Positions 1 through 6,956 of a DNA stretch of 64,000 nt are shown here, one piece after another. Position numbers and translations under genes: made by a program. The DNA comes from Candidatus Formimonas warabiya (GTDB lineage Bacteria; Bacillota; Dehalobacteriia; Dehalobacteriales; Dehalobacteriaceae), in assembly GCF_002777255.1 (NCBI RefSeq), contig NZ_CP017634.1:2368903-2432902 (forward strand), written 5' to 3'. A model generated the notes under the pieces. It made no database searches and was not told where the DNA came from. It saw nothing but the letters and a program-made list of their open reading frames with translations. The stretch's first letter is position 1. Each line of letters opens with the position of its first letter.

Positions 1-93
1 GGAGAGAGGCTGCCGCGAAACCAGCTTGTAATAGGGATAGACGTCTATTTTTTTGCTTGCTCCGGTTAAGATGCCAATTAGCGACTTTCCCAA

Positions 94-1371
94 TTATTTG
101 ATAAGTGGGTTAACAAAATCGGCGCATTCTCCTAATTCCGCTTCAATCTCCAGCAAACGGTTATATTTGGCGATCCTTTCGCTCCGGCATGCAGAACCGG
201 TCTTGATTTGCCCTCCTCCCACGGCCACTGAAAAGTCGGCAATAAAGGTATCTTCCGTTTCGCCGCTGCGATGGGAAATGACAAATCCCCATCCTGCTCT
301 CCGGCATAAATTTATCGCCTCCATTGTTTCCGTGACAGTGCCAATCTGGTTTAATTTGATTAAAACCGCATTGGTGCTTTTTTCCTTGATTCCCCGGGTA
401 ATGAAACGGGTATTGGTAACATATATATCGTCACCCACGATCTGAATTTTATCTCCCAGCAGTGCGGTATGCTGCCGGAACCCTTCCCAATCGTTTTCTG
501 CTAATCCATCCTCAATGGAAACAATGGGATATTTATTCACCCATTCCTGATAAAGATTGTTCATTTGGCTGCTGCTCTTTTGTCCCTGCCCTGATTTTGC
601 CAAGTGGTAGGAGCCCCTTTCATAGAAGGAACTTGCTGCAGGATCAAGAGCAATGGCAATCTCTTGCCCAGGTTTGTAACCTGCTTTTTCAATGGCCTCG
701 GTAATGAGTTCGCAGGCTTCATCATTGCTTTTCAGATTGGGGGCAAATCCTCCCTCATCACCCACTGAAGTGTTATAACCCTTTTTACTTAGGATTTTCT
801 TCAGGGCATGAAAGGTTTCACTCCCATACCTTAAAGCTTCAGCGAATGAGGGTGCGCCAACGGGCATCACCATAAATTCCTGAAAGTCCACACTGTTTTC
901 GGCATGCTTCCCTCCGTTCAAAATATTCATCATCGGCACGGGAATCCGGCCGGCGCTGGGCCCACCGAGATACGCATATAAGGGCAGCCCCGCACTTGCC
1001 GCAGCAGCACGGGCTGCACACATGGAAATGCCAAGGATCGCATTAGCTCCCAGTTTTTCTTTGTTTTTTGTGCCATCCATTTCAATTAATAGTCGGTCAA
1101 TTTCTCTTTGTTTGGACGGGTCAAACCCCGTTATTTCTGGACCAATGATCTCGTTAACATTTGAGACAGCTTTTCGGACGCCTTTTCCCCCATACCGGTT
1201 TTTATCATGATCTCTGAGTTCAACCGCTTCATTTTCACCCGTTGAAGCTCCGGAGGGCACGGAAGCCGATACCATGATGCCATTATCCAAACCCATGAAT
1301 ACTCTTATCGTGGGATTTCCCCGAGAATCGAGGATTTCCATGGCCCGTACAGATTTAATCTTGTTACTCAT
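94..1371 (-). CDS. eno: Enolase (phosphopyruvate hydratase)
   Basis: Glycolytic enzyme that interconverts 2-phosphoglycerate and phosphoenolpyruvate in the cytosol. The 425-residue length is normal for bacterial enolase. Visible family motifs are the N-terminal loop [14 protein letters not shown] (about 41-54), the metal-binding region [11 protein letters not shown], the signature [17 protein letters not shown], and [15 protein letters not shown] near 370. ATG start; nothing appears truncated. It is preceded on the same strand by a fluoride riboswitch with an overlapping terminator (1459-1530), so transcription should rise with fluoride. This fits the known inhibition of enolase by fluoride. 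It is the first gene at this edge; downstream partners, if any, lie outside the window. Confidence 0.98.
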   Translation of the reverse strand: MSNKIKSVRAMEILDSRGNPTIRVFMGLDNGIMVSASVPSGASTGENEAVELRDHDKNRYGGKGVRKAVSNVNEIIGPEITGFDPSKQREIDRLLIEMDGTKNKEKLGANAILGISMCAARAAAASAGLPLYAYLGGPSAGRIPVPMMNILNGGKHAENSVDFQEFMVMPVGAPSFAEALRYGSETFHALKKILSKKGYNTSVGDEGGFAPNLKSNDEACELITEAIEKAGYKPGQEIAIALDPAASSFYERGSYHLAKSGQGQKSSSQMNNLYQEWVNKYPIVSIEDGLAENDWEGFRQHTALLGDKIQIVGDDIYVTNTRFITRGIKEKSTNAVLIKLNQIGTVTETMEAINLCRRAGWGFVISHRSGETEDTFIADFSVAVGGGQIKTGSACRSERIAKYNRLLEIEAELGECADFVNPLIK

Positions 1372-1458
1372 TTTCTCATCTCCAATTATTTATTTTATTT
1401 AAATAAAAATACTCCACCCAGGTATTGTTCCCGGCAGGAGTGAAAAGGAAAATAAAAA

Positions 1459-1488
1459 ACTCCTGCCAAAAATTTGATGGGCAGGAGT
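1459..1488 (-). terminator. Riboswitch-controlled terminator upstream of eno
   Basis: Minus-strand stem ACTCCTGCC / GGCAGGAGT (9 bp), followed by a TTTTTTATTTT tract. The 5' arm overlaps the last bases of the fluoride aptamer, so ligand binding and terminator folding exclude each other. Confidence 0.93.
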
Positions 1489-1530
1489 TATCAACCCGTA
1501 AGGGTGGTTATCGGTGAACTCCATCACCTA
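1480..1530 (-). promoter_or_regulatory. Fluoride riboswitch (crcB motif) in the eno leader
   Basis: Read on the minus strand, the leader shows the crcB-motif layout: GGTGATGGAGTTCACC (P1 and loop), an internal TAACC, a short ACCC/GGGT stem with loop TTAC, then TGATAACTCCTGCC, whose CTCC can pair back to GGAG in the aptamer. The order and spacing match the fluoride aptamer family very closely. The 3' part of the aptamer is also the 5' arm of the terminator at 1459-1488, the usual fluoride-ON transcriptional design. A candidate -10 (TACTAT, 1537-1542) lies just upstream; no good -35 is visible. Confidence 0.95.
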
Positions 1531-1660
1531 TTGCTTATAGTACAATTTTTCCTTATTATCCCCAAAAAGTCAAGAAAAAATGATTTTAAAATAAATAAGG
1601 CTTTGCGGTGCTATCAGCTGTTTTTCGTAAGACACCGGAGATACTCTCTGGCATGAGTAC

Positions 1661-1704
1661 AAAAGGGACGGAATGATCCATTCATGGTATTCCGCCCCCT
1701 TTTA
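1661..1704 (-). terminator. Probable terminator of the small Cys protein gene
   Basis: Imperfect inverted repeat (AAAAGGG..CGGAAT / ATTCCG..CCCTTTT) 20 bases beyond the stop of the 59-residue gene at 1724-1903. The U tract on the minus strand is short (CTTTT), so efficiency is uncertain. Confidence 0.5.
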
Positions 1705-1723
1705 TTCTCTTATTGTCTTTGCA

Positions 1724-1903
1724 TCAACAAGAGAATACGGATTTATCGTCTTTGCAGATCTCGCACTCTTGATCTTTCACCCGCACTTTCACTTCGAAAC
1801 AGTCATTGTAAATTCTGATTTTTTTCTTGCTCCCATCATCAGATTGCCTGACTCTGACTTTTAATTTATCTTGGCCTAAAGTCTTTTTATGTTTTTTGGA
1901 CAT
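1724..1903 (-). CDS. Small lysine-rich four-cysteine protein, unknown function
   Basis: A 59-codon frame, ATG to TGA, on the minus strand. An AAGGGGGGG ribosome site lies about seven bases before the ATG. The product starts MSKKHKKTLGQDKLKVRV, is rich in Lys and Arg, and has four cysteines, including a CEIC pair near residues 47-50 and a terminal Cys. A CxxC pair suggests metal or thiol chemistry, but no family was recognised. The good ribosome site, a hairpin after the stop and isolation from long shadow frames support it as a real gene. The strand is the same as eno, but a terminator-like hairpin and the fluoride riboswitch separate the two, so it is probably a separate transcript. Confidence 0.65.
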   Translation of the reverse strand: MSKKHKKTLGQDKLKVRVRQSDDGSKKKIRIYNDCFEVKVRVKDQECEICKDDKSVFSC

Positions 1904-2072
1904 GAATAACCCCCCCTTAATTTTTTTATTGTACCAAATATTATTAAGGGAGATTATTTTTTGCTACATCGAGACAAGATTTTTTAAAAACTTAAAAAAC
2001 CGGAAGGGCTTGTTTTCCCTGCTTTCGGCATTTTTATGCATGTATGAAGTTATATACCTCCCTTAAAAACAT

Positions 2073-2717
2073 TTAGGATCGGGCAAATCTCGCGCCCATT
2101 TCAAAGGCTTTTTGACAATCCTTGGGGAACTGTTCTTCTCTTCTCTTTGCTTTTTCCGCCTCATTAAATAAGGATGAGACATACTTGGAATAATCATCAA
2201 ATTGATAGGTATCGGTAACATACAAAGATTCTGATGCGCCGAAAATTCTCTTCAGGGCCATTTCCGCCGCTTGATTATTCTGTTCGTATCCCATTTCTTT
2301 GAGCCGGTTTTCGTCTACATTCATCGTGTAAATAAAGCCTGTTGGTATTTTCTTTTTAAACAGTATGGTTCGATCGCGATCATACACCGAATAAGGAAAC
2401 ATGAGTCGTTCCAAAAAAGATCTCATTTCTCCGGTAACTGCTCCATAATAAATAGGAGACCCCAGAATGAGGGCGTCTGCTTCGGCAACTTTTTTAAGAA
2501 CAGGCGCCAAATCATCAGCTACAGCACACCGGCCGTAACTTTTACCATCTTTCAGCTTGCAGGCAAAGCAACTGATGCATCCTTTATAATTGATGTCATA
2601 AAGATGGATCAGTTCCGTCTCCGCACCCTGAGAAATTGCTCCCTCAAGTGCCCGGTTAAGCAGAGTAGCCGTATTCCAGTCTTTTCTCGGACTGCCGTTG
2701 ACCCCGATTACTTTCAT
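2073..2717 (-). CDS. Flavodoxin-fold NAD(P)H-dependent FMN reductase family protein
   Basis: Iron-sulfur-flavoprotein-like or NADPH:FMN reductase family, presumably a cytosolic redox enzyme that carries FMN. The N-terminus MKVIGVNGSPRKDWNTATLL holds the FMN phosphate loop GSPR. A CISCFAC cysteine cluster follows near residue 48, then ALILGSPIYYGAVTGEMRSFLERL, typical of this fold. Start: the frame is open to an ATG at 2735, but GGAGGTG (2724-2730) sits correctly before the ATG at 2717, giving 214 residues. It stands alone. An inverted repeat at 2836-2862 may be its operator. Substrate unknown. Confidence 0.85.
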   Translation of the reverse strand: MKVIGVNGSPRKDWNTATLLNRALEGAISQGAETELIHLYDINYKGCISCFACKLKDGKSYGRCAVADDLAPVLKKVAEADALILGSPIYYGAVTGEMRSFLERLMFPYSVYDRDRTILFKKKIPTGFIYTMNVDENRLKEMGYEQNNQAAEMALKRIFGASESLYVTDTYQFDDYSKYVSSLFNEAEKAKRREEQFPKDCQKAFEMGARFARS

Positions 2718-2835
2718 AGGTGACACCTCCATCAATTTACTTGAACCAATTTACCTCTCCCTTTAGAAGTCGAATGTTCGGGCGCTTAGGATGAAATCCT
2801 TTTGGTAAATTGTATCTCATAATTTTAAATTTGTT

Positions 2836-2862
2836 TAGTATGCACTTTTTATATACATACTA
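2836..2862. promoter_or_regulatory. Candidate operator: inverted repeat upstream of the flavoprotein gene
   Basis: TAGTATG and CATACTA, 13 bases apart, lie about 120 bases upstream of the flavoprotein start in AT-rich DNA. HxlR/MarR-type regulators often bind such repeats near FMN reductase genes, but no regulator is adjacent, so the role is inference. Apart from this repeat, I see nothing else in 2718-3026. Confidence 0.3.
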
Positions 2863-3026
2863 TCCTAATAGTAACTAATGAAATAAAAAAAATGAGGATT
2901 ATTTTTTCCTCAAAAAACCATACTAAGAATATTCAGGATCTTCAAACGCAGCAGCATCTGTTTTAAGAATCCCAGGTATCTAAAGGGTTAAGCTTTGAAA
3001 ACTAAAAGATGTTTTGAGGTGGAACA

Positions 3027-3484
3027 TTGATTCACGATAAAGTAGTCTTCGGGGGCTTATCGGGGTTTTGGCCAATCTGGCTATGAACATCATCCAATTT
3101 CCGGTCTGGAAACTGAAAATGATTATGCATCCGCTCTCTCATTATGCATCCAGTATGTTTATGGATCCCGAGACTTTACATCACACGCTGCTAGGTTCGG
3201 TGGTCAGTTTTTTAGCCGACTATGTTTATGGGGCATTTTGGGGCATCCTTTTTGTTTACCTCATCTATTTAACCGGAAAACACGCCTGCATCATAAAGGG
3301 ACTCATTTTCGGCGCTTTTCTCTGGTTCTTTTCATTCGGAGCCCTGCGCTCCCTGGCGGTTGTAAAACTTAGGGAAGTCTTTCCCGGTGATGTACTTTAC
3401 TACTTATTGTTTCATCTCATATTCGGCTTAGCTTTGGGATTGTTAACGAAAAAGTTTGGGGAACACGTTTTCGAAAAGGATTGA
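3027..3484 (+). pseudogene. Small multi-pass membrane protein with an apparent N-terminal frameshift
   Basis: From residue ANLAMN (TTG at 3068) the frame encodes a hydrophobic protein of about 138 residues with three or four membrane segments (for example GAFWGILFVYLIYL and GLIFGAFLWFFSF). A ribosome site GAGGTGG (3016-3022) points to an upstream TTG at 3027, which reads LIHDKVVFGGL and then breaks. Adding one base near 3058-3060 would join it to IGVLANLAMNIIQF without interruption. Either one base has been lost (mutation or sequencing error), or translation starts at the internal TTG 3068 or ATG 3083, without a good ribosome site. Function unknown; it is convergent with the SDR gene. Confidence 0.6.
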
Positions 3485-3514
3485 AGCCGATAAACAAGAC
3501 TTTCCTTTTCTCTT

Positions 3515-4414
3515 TTAGGTTTCCGTCATGATACCGCCGTTGACATGAAGCACCTGTCCCGTTACGTAGGAGGAATCGTCCGAGGCTAAATAGATGTAGG
3601 TCGGCGCCAGCTCGAAGGGTTGCCCGGCCCGTTTCATGGGTGATTCCAAGCCAAAGGTTTTTACATATTCGGCTGAATAACTGGACACGATCAGGGGCGT
3701 CCAAATCGGGCCCGGCGCTACGGCGTTGACCCGGATGCACCGGGAAACCAGTTGGAGGGCCAGGGAACGGGTGAACGATACCAGCGCACCTTTTGTCGAG
3801 GAATAATCGACAAGCAAAGGAGCGCCTGCATAAGCGGTTACGGATGCTGTTGAGATAATGGAACTGCCCGGCTTGAGATAAGGCAGCGCAGCCTTTGTCA
3901 GATAGAAATGGGGAAAAATGTTGGTGCGGAATGTATCTTCCAGTTGTTCGTCAGAAATATCCGCGATGCTTTCCTGGGGAAACTGGACGCCTTGATTCAA
4001 AATAAGTACGTCAAGTTTTCCGTAATGCGCCAGAGTTTTTTTTACCACTTCTGAGGAAAAGGCCGGCCGGCGCAAATCTCCCTCAATAAGGAGGCAGCGC
4101 TGCCCGTAGTGCTCCACCATCTGCTTGGTGGCTTCGGCATCCTCCCGTTCATACAAGTAAACGATAGCCATATCGGCCTCTTCCTTGGCAAAGCCGATGG
4201 CAACGGCGCGGCCGATCCCGCTGTCACCTCCTGTAATGATGGCAATTTTCCCCTTCAATTTTCCGCTTCCCTTGTATTCTGGATTGTCGGATATGGGAAT
4301 GGGGTTCATTAAGTACTCCAAACCAGGCTGTATATTCTGATGCTGGGGCGGAAAAGTGAGCGGCACCTGCCGGCACCGTGTCTCATAACCGAAGTACGGA
4401 TACATTGGAATCAC
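3515..4414 (-). CDS. SDR-family oxidoreductase (general-stress YdaD/YhdF-like)
   Basis: Short-chain dehydrogenase of 299 residues with the long N-terminal extension typical of the Bacillus YdaD/YhxC/YhdF group (PPQHQ motif, residues about 22-26). Rossmann motif TGGDSGIG is at 61-68, LNQG (in place of the usual NNAG) at 139-142, and the catalytic YSSTK at 204-208. The C-terminus ends in SSYVTGQVLHVNGG. The start is GTG at 4414, supported by AAAGGAGAA about six bases upstream. Probably NAD(P)-dependent alcohol or sugar oxidation; substrate unknown. No operon partner; convergent with the membrane protein gene. Confidence 0.9.
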   Translation of the reverse strand: MIPMYPYFGYETRCRQVPLTFPPQHQNIQPGLEYLMNPIPISDNPEYKGSGKLKGKIAIITGGDSGIGRAVAIGFAKEEADMAIVYLYEREDAEATKQMVEHYGQRCLLIEGDLRRPAFSSEVVKKTLAHYGKLDVLILNQGVQFPQESIADISDEQLEDTFRTNIFPHFYLTKAALPYLKPGSSIISTASVTAYAGAPLLVDYSSTKGALVSFTRSLALQLVSRCIRVNAVAPGPIWTPLIVSSYSAEYVKTFGLESPMKRAGQPFELAPTYIYLASDDSSYVTGQVLHVNGGIMTET

Positions 4415-4708
4415 GGCAAATTCTCCTTTCTTCCTGATGTTGTTCTTAAAGCCAATTGCAGAATATTCGCCTAGTCCCGATTGGTGCCTGTCTTCCCGCC
4501 TCTTTCCATGTCAAGTTCTGCATGATCTCCATCACCAGATGCGTATTGCATAGATCAAAAGACTTTTCCCTCACCCCCTCCCTGTCCGTCTTTTCCTTAG
4601 TTCTGCTGACAAGAAAAGTCATTAACAATACCGGAAAACTGCTTGTACGTATAGTCAATCAGACTAAACAAATGTTAACTTATATTGACGTTATTTTTCA
4701 TAAAAATA
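4415..4708. other. Intergenic stretch without a supported gene
   Basis: This region lies between the SDR start and the terminator of the XRE-cupin gene. Overlapping 70- and 92-codon frames on opposite strands exist but have no ribosome site and no recognisable protein pattern. No clear promoter pair was seen. Confidence 0.4.
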
Positions 4709-4734
4709 TCAGGGATATCTACTATCATCCCTGA
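4709..4734 (-). terminator. Terminator of the XRE-cupin regulator gene
   Basis: Minus-strand stem TCAGGGAT / ATCCCTGA (8 bp, 10-base loop), followed by TATTTTTATG, 34 bases past the stop of the regulator gene. Confidence 0.7.
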
Positions 4735-4767
4735 TTGGCTAAACATTTAAGTTTTGGTTCTTATGGG

Positions 4768-5328
4768 CTATTCTTTCATGGAATTAATGGAAAAAAGGAC
4801 AATCTGGGCGTTGGTGTTGCCATGGTTCACATAACGATGCTCCAGGCGGGAATCAAAGCAACCGCTGTCCCCCTTATTGAGCACAGAGGTTTTTCCGTTG
4901 ACGGTTAAATGAATCTGGCCTTCCACAACCCAGAAAAATTCCAAACCGTCATGTTTAAAAAACTCGTAAGAATCCGCATCGGAATGGGGTGGGTAATCCG
5001 TTAATAAAAACTCTACACTTTGATGGACTTTATTTGAAAGGAGATAGTAGGTATTTTTTGTGTCCGGCAGATAAAGTATTTGCCGTTTATCGGCCTTGAC
5101 GACAAAATCATTCTCGTCAACTTCCGATAAATCTATCTTGAAGAAATCGCTCAAGGTAATACCCAGTGCTTTGACGATTTTTTCCAGAGTCTGTAAGGAC
5201 GGCAAGGTATAGCCGTTTTCAATTTGGCTGATCAGGCTGCGGGAGGTATTGGCTTCGTTGGCAAGAGCGGTGATGGTCATCTTTTTTTCTTTGCGTATTT
5301 TTTGAATACGCTTTCCTGTATTCTCCAA
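4768..5328 (-). CDS. XRE-family transcriptional regulator with C-terminal cupin domain
   Basis: DNA-binding regulator of the HTH-cupin type. Residues about 5-60 form an XRE helix-turn-helix (ALANEANTSRSLISQIENG). Residues about 105-185 form a cupin barrel (EFFWVVEGQIHLTVNG, then LEHRYVNHG), which usually senses a small ligand. Start choice: the ATG at 5337 directly abuts GGGAGG, leaving no spacing. The TTG at 5328 has ideal spacing and gives MENTGKRIQKIRKEKK, so it is preferred (186 residues). It has its own terminator at 4709-4734 and no operon partner. The molybdopterin oxidoreductase stump is divergent just upstream, so a lost enzyme may have been its target (inference). Confidence 0.88.
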   Translation of the reverse strand: MENTGKRIQKIRKEKKMTITALANEANTSRSLISQIENGYTLPSLQTLEKIVKALGITLSDFFKIDLSEVDENDFVVKADKRQILYLPDTKNTYYLLSNKVHQSVEFLLTDYPPHSDADSYEFFKHDGLEFFWVVEGQIHLTVNGKTSVLNKGDSGCFDSRLEHRYVNHGNTNAQIVLFSINSMKE

Positions 5329-5482
5329 AAATAACATCCTCCCATATCAAATCATTGTTCATGGTGGTCTCGGGTTGAGCATCATTTAATCTCACCCGGC
5401 TTTATAGAATGTATTTTACCATAAATGAAAAGGTACATCCAGTATTTGTGTTTTATTGCAATTAGATTAAGAGCAAAAAGAT

Positions 5483-5728
5483 GTGGTCATGATGCTGTAT
5501 GAAAACTGTGACCCGGTATATTCTTTCTGTATGTGCAACTGCGGAGCTACCAGCCAATGTGTTTTTAAACTGTATGTGAAAGACGGCAAGGTTTTAGCGG
5601 TTGAGCCCGATGACCGGTACAACCCGCTGGCAGGTCGCGAAGACGAAGTCGTTACCGAGGAGGATCTGCTGAAAGTGAGGCTGCAAAGAAGGCTGTGCAC
5701 CCGGGGCCTTGTTTTCCCGAGAGGATGA
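5483..5728 (+). pseudogene. N-terminal stump of a molybdopterin-dependent oxidoreductase
   Basis: Only 81 codons, but they carry the N-terminal iron-sulfur region of the DMSO-reductase/formate-dehydrogenase superfamily: a CMCNCGATSQC-type cysteine cluster (residues about 16-26), then LYVKDGKVLAVEPDDRYNP and RRLCTRGLVF, which holds the fourth cysteine. Family members run to 600 residues or more. Here the frame stops right after the cluster, and motA follows on the opposite strand within 12 bases. The catalytic and cofactor domains are gone, so this is a deletion remnant. The start (GTG 5483, or ATG 5489/5492) is uncertain because no good ribosome site is present. Confidence 0.75.
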
Positions 5729-5739
5729 AAAAAGAATCT

Positions 5740-6564
5740 CTAATCTAGTTGCTTCATGATGTTCCTTTTTTCCACCAGCGTCTCTTTTTTCTCTTCTTCC
5801 ATCTGGGTTAAGAGAAATACTCTCAGTTTTCGATCTAAGATCAAGGGATTTTCTCCTACCTGGATGGACATCGCTCCTTCCAGGATCAACTGCTGAGCAA
5901 TTTTTTCCCGCATTGCAGTAGCCTGAAGCTTCTGGCCGATGGGAAGCCAAAACAAATTTGCCGATGCCACTCCGTACAGGGTGGCTACAAAGGCTAATGC
6001 CACAGCAGAACCCAGTTTGTCGGGATCGCTTAAATTTGATAACACATGAATTAATCCCATCACGGTACCGATGATGCCCATGGTAGGAGCATAGCCTCCC
6101 GCCGTGATAAATATCCCCGCATTCTTTTTCTTGATCCTGTAATTAATTTCAATCTTATTTTCAATCATCTGCCTAAAAACTTCTGCTTCCGTTCCGTCTA
6201 CGGCCATCTCCAGGCACTCTTTCATCAGGGGATCATAATTTTTTATTTCCTGTGAGGTTGTTTCTTTTTCCAGGCTTAATAAGCCGTTAACCCTAGCCTT
6301 GGTGGACAGCCTGATAAAATAATCAATGATTTCCTGTGTTGCGTTCTCTGGTTCTTTTTTTATTACTTGCGGCATTAGTTTAGGAAAGCTGAGCACTTCT
6401 TTCATACTATAAGAAGCCGCCGTGGCACCAATCGTTCCCCCAAAGACAATCAAAGCCGCCGTTACGCTAAAAAGAGAAACGATATGACCACCATCCAGGG
6501 TAAAGGCCAGAATCAAACAAACAATACCCATAAGCACGCCAAAAGGTGTCGAAATATCCATCAT
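5740..6564 (-). CDS. motA: Flagellar motor stator protein MotA (MotA/TolQ/ExbB family)
   Basis: Inner-membrane proton or sodium channel subunit of the flagellar stator, 274 residues. Four hydrophobic segments are visible: two at the N-terminus (about 5-20 and 30-48) and two after a large cytoplasmic loop, with the family hallmark APTMGIIGTVMGLI and then GSAVALAFVATLYGVASANLFWLPIG. The C-terminus is charged. Ribosome site GGGGGAG precedes ATG ATG. MotA needs MotB, which normally follows directly; here the next sequence is the unrelated oxidoreductase stump, so MotB must be elsewhere or lost. A c-di-GMP-I riboswitch and terminator precede the gene. Confidence 0.92.
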   Translation of the reverse strand: MMDISTPFGVLMGIVCLILAFTLDGGHIVSLFSVTAALIVFGGTIGATAASYSMKEVLSFPKLMPQVIKKEPENATQEIIDYFIRLSTKARVNGLLSLEKETTSQEIKNYDPLMKECLEMAVDGTEAEVFRQMIENKIEINYRIKKKNAGIFITAGGYAPTMGIIGTVMGLIHVLSNLSDPDKLGSAVALAFVATLYGVASANLFWLPIGQKLQATAMREKIAQQLILEGAMSIQVGENPLILDRKLRVFLLTQMEEEKKETLVEKRNIMKQLD

Positions 6565-6600
6565 CTTCTCCCCCTCTTTGGTAGATTTTCTATAAAAAAA

Positions 6601-6628
6601 GACTCTGTCAGGATTACCAAACAGAGTC
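6601..6628 (-). terminator. Riboswitch expression-platform terminator upstream of motA
   Basis: Minus-strand stem GACTCTGT / ACAGAGTC with a 12-base loop, followed by TTTTTT. It lies between the c-di-GMP aptamer and the motA start, consistent with transcriptional control. Confidence 0.9.
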
Positions 6629-6654
6629 AGCGCTTTCAGATCTTACGTCAGTTT

Positions 6655-6732
6655 TTGGTAACCCGGCCACCTTGGTACAAACCTTAAGGCCCGTAGGCTT
6701 TGCGTCTCCGGCTTTCACCGGATTTGCCTTTT
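6655..6732 (-). promoter_or_regulatory. Cyclic di-GMP-I riboswitch (GEMM-I) upstream of motA
   Basis: On the minus strand the segment shows GEMM-I consensus blocks in order: GGCAAA, a hairpin closed by a GAAA tetraloop-like turn (TCCGGTGAAAGCCGGA), GACGCAAAGCCT, ACGGGCCTTAAGG, then ACCAAGGTGGCCGGGTTACC with the tetraloop receptor side. This order is diagnostic. A TATAAT-like -10 lies at 6772-6777. It should couple motA transcription to c-di-GMP, the second messenger for the motile-to-sessile switch. The rest of 6733-6956 shows no gene. Confidence 0.94.
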
Positions 6733-6956
6733 TCGAACTTCAATTATTCAGTTTTACTCCTGGAAAAGGTTATTATAATCCCATTATTAAACATGAATTT
6801 GCTTTTTCCTGCATGTTTTAGCAAAAAATGAAAATAAATCCTTGAAAATTAGAAAAATCCTTCAATTCAGAAACGAATAGGCAAACCTTGGCTTTTCCAG
6901 AGTCTGCCTACATGTACAAACCTGGTTCCTATTTAGTGGGATATCCTTTCGTGCCG

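Noticed and set aside
1..93. Possible terminator near base 40 (palindrome ATAGACGTCTAT followed by T7) for a plus-strand gene to the left
   Set aside because: The palindrome has no loop and the left gene is outside the window, so it cannot be supported.
4446..4734. Overlapping 70- and 92-codon frames on opposite strands
   Set aside because: No ribosome site and no protein-like pattern; the second runs into the terminator of the XRE-cupin gene.
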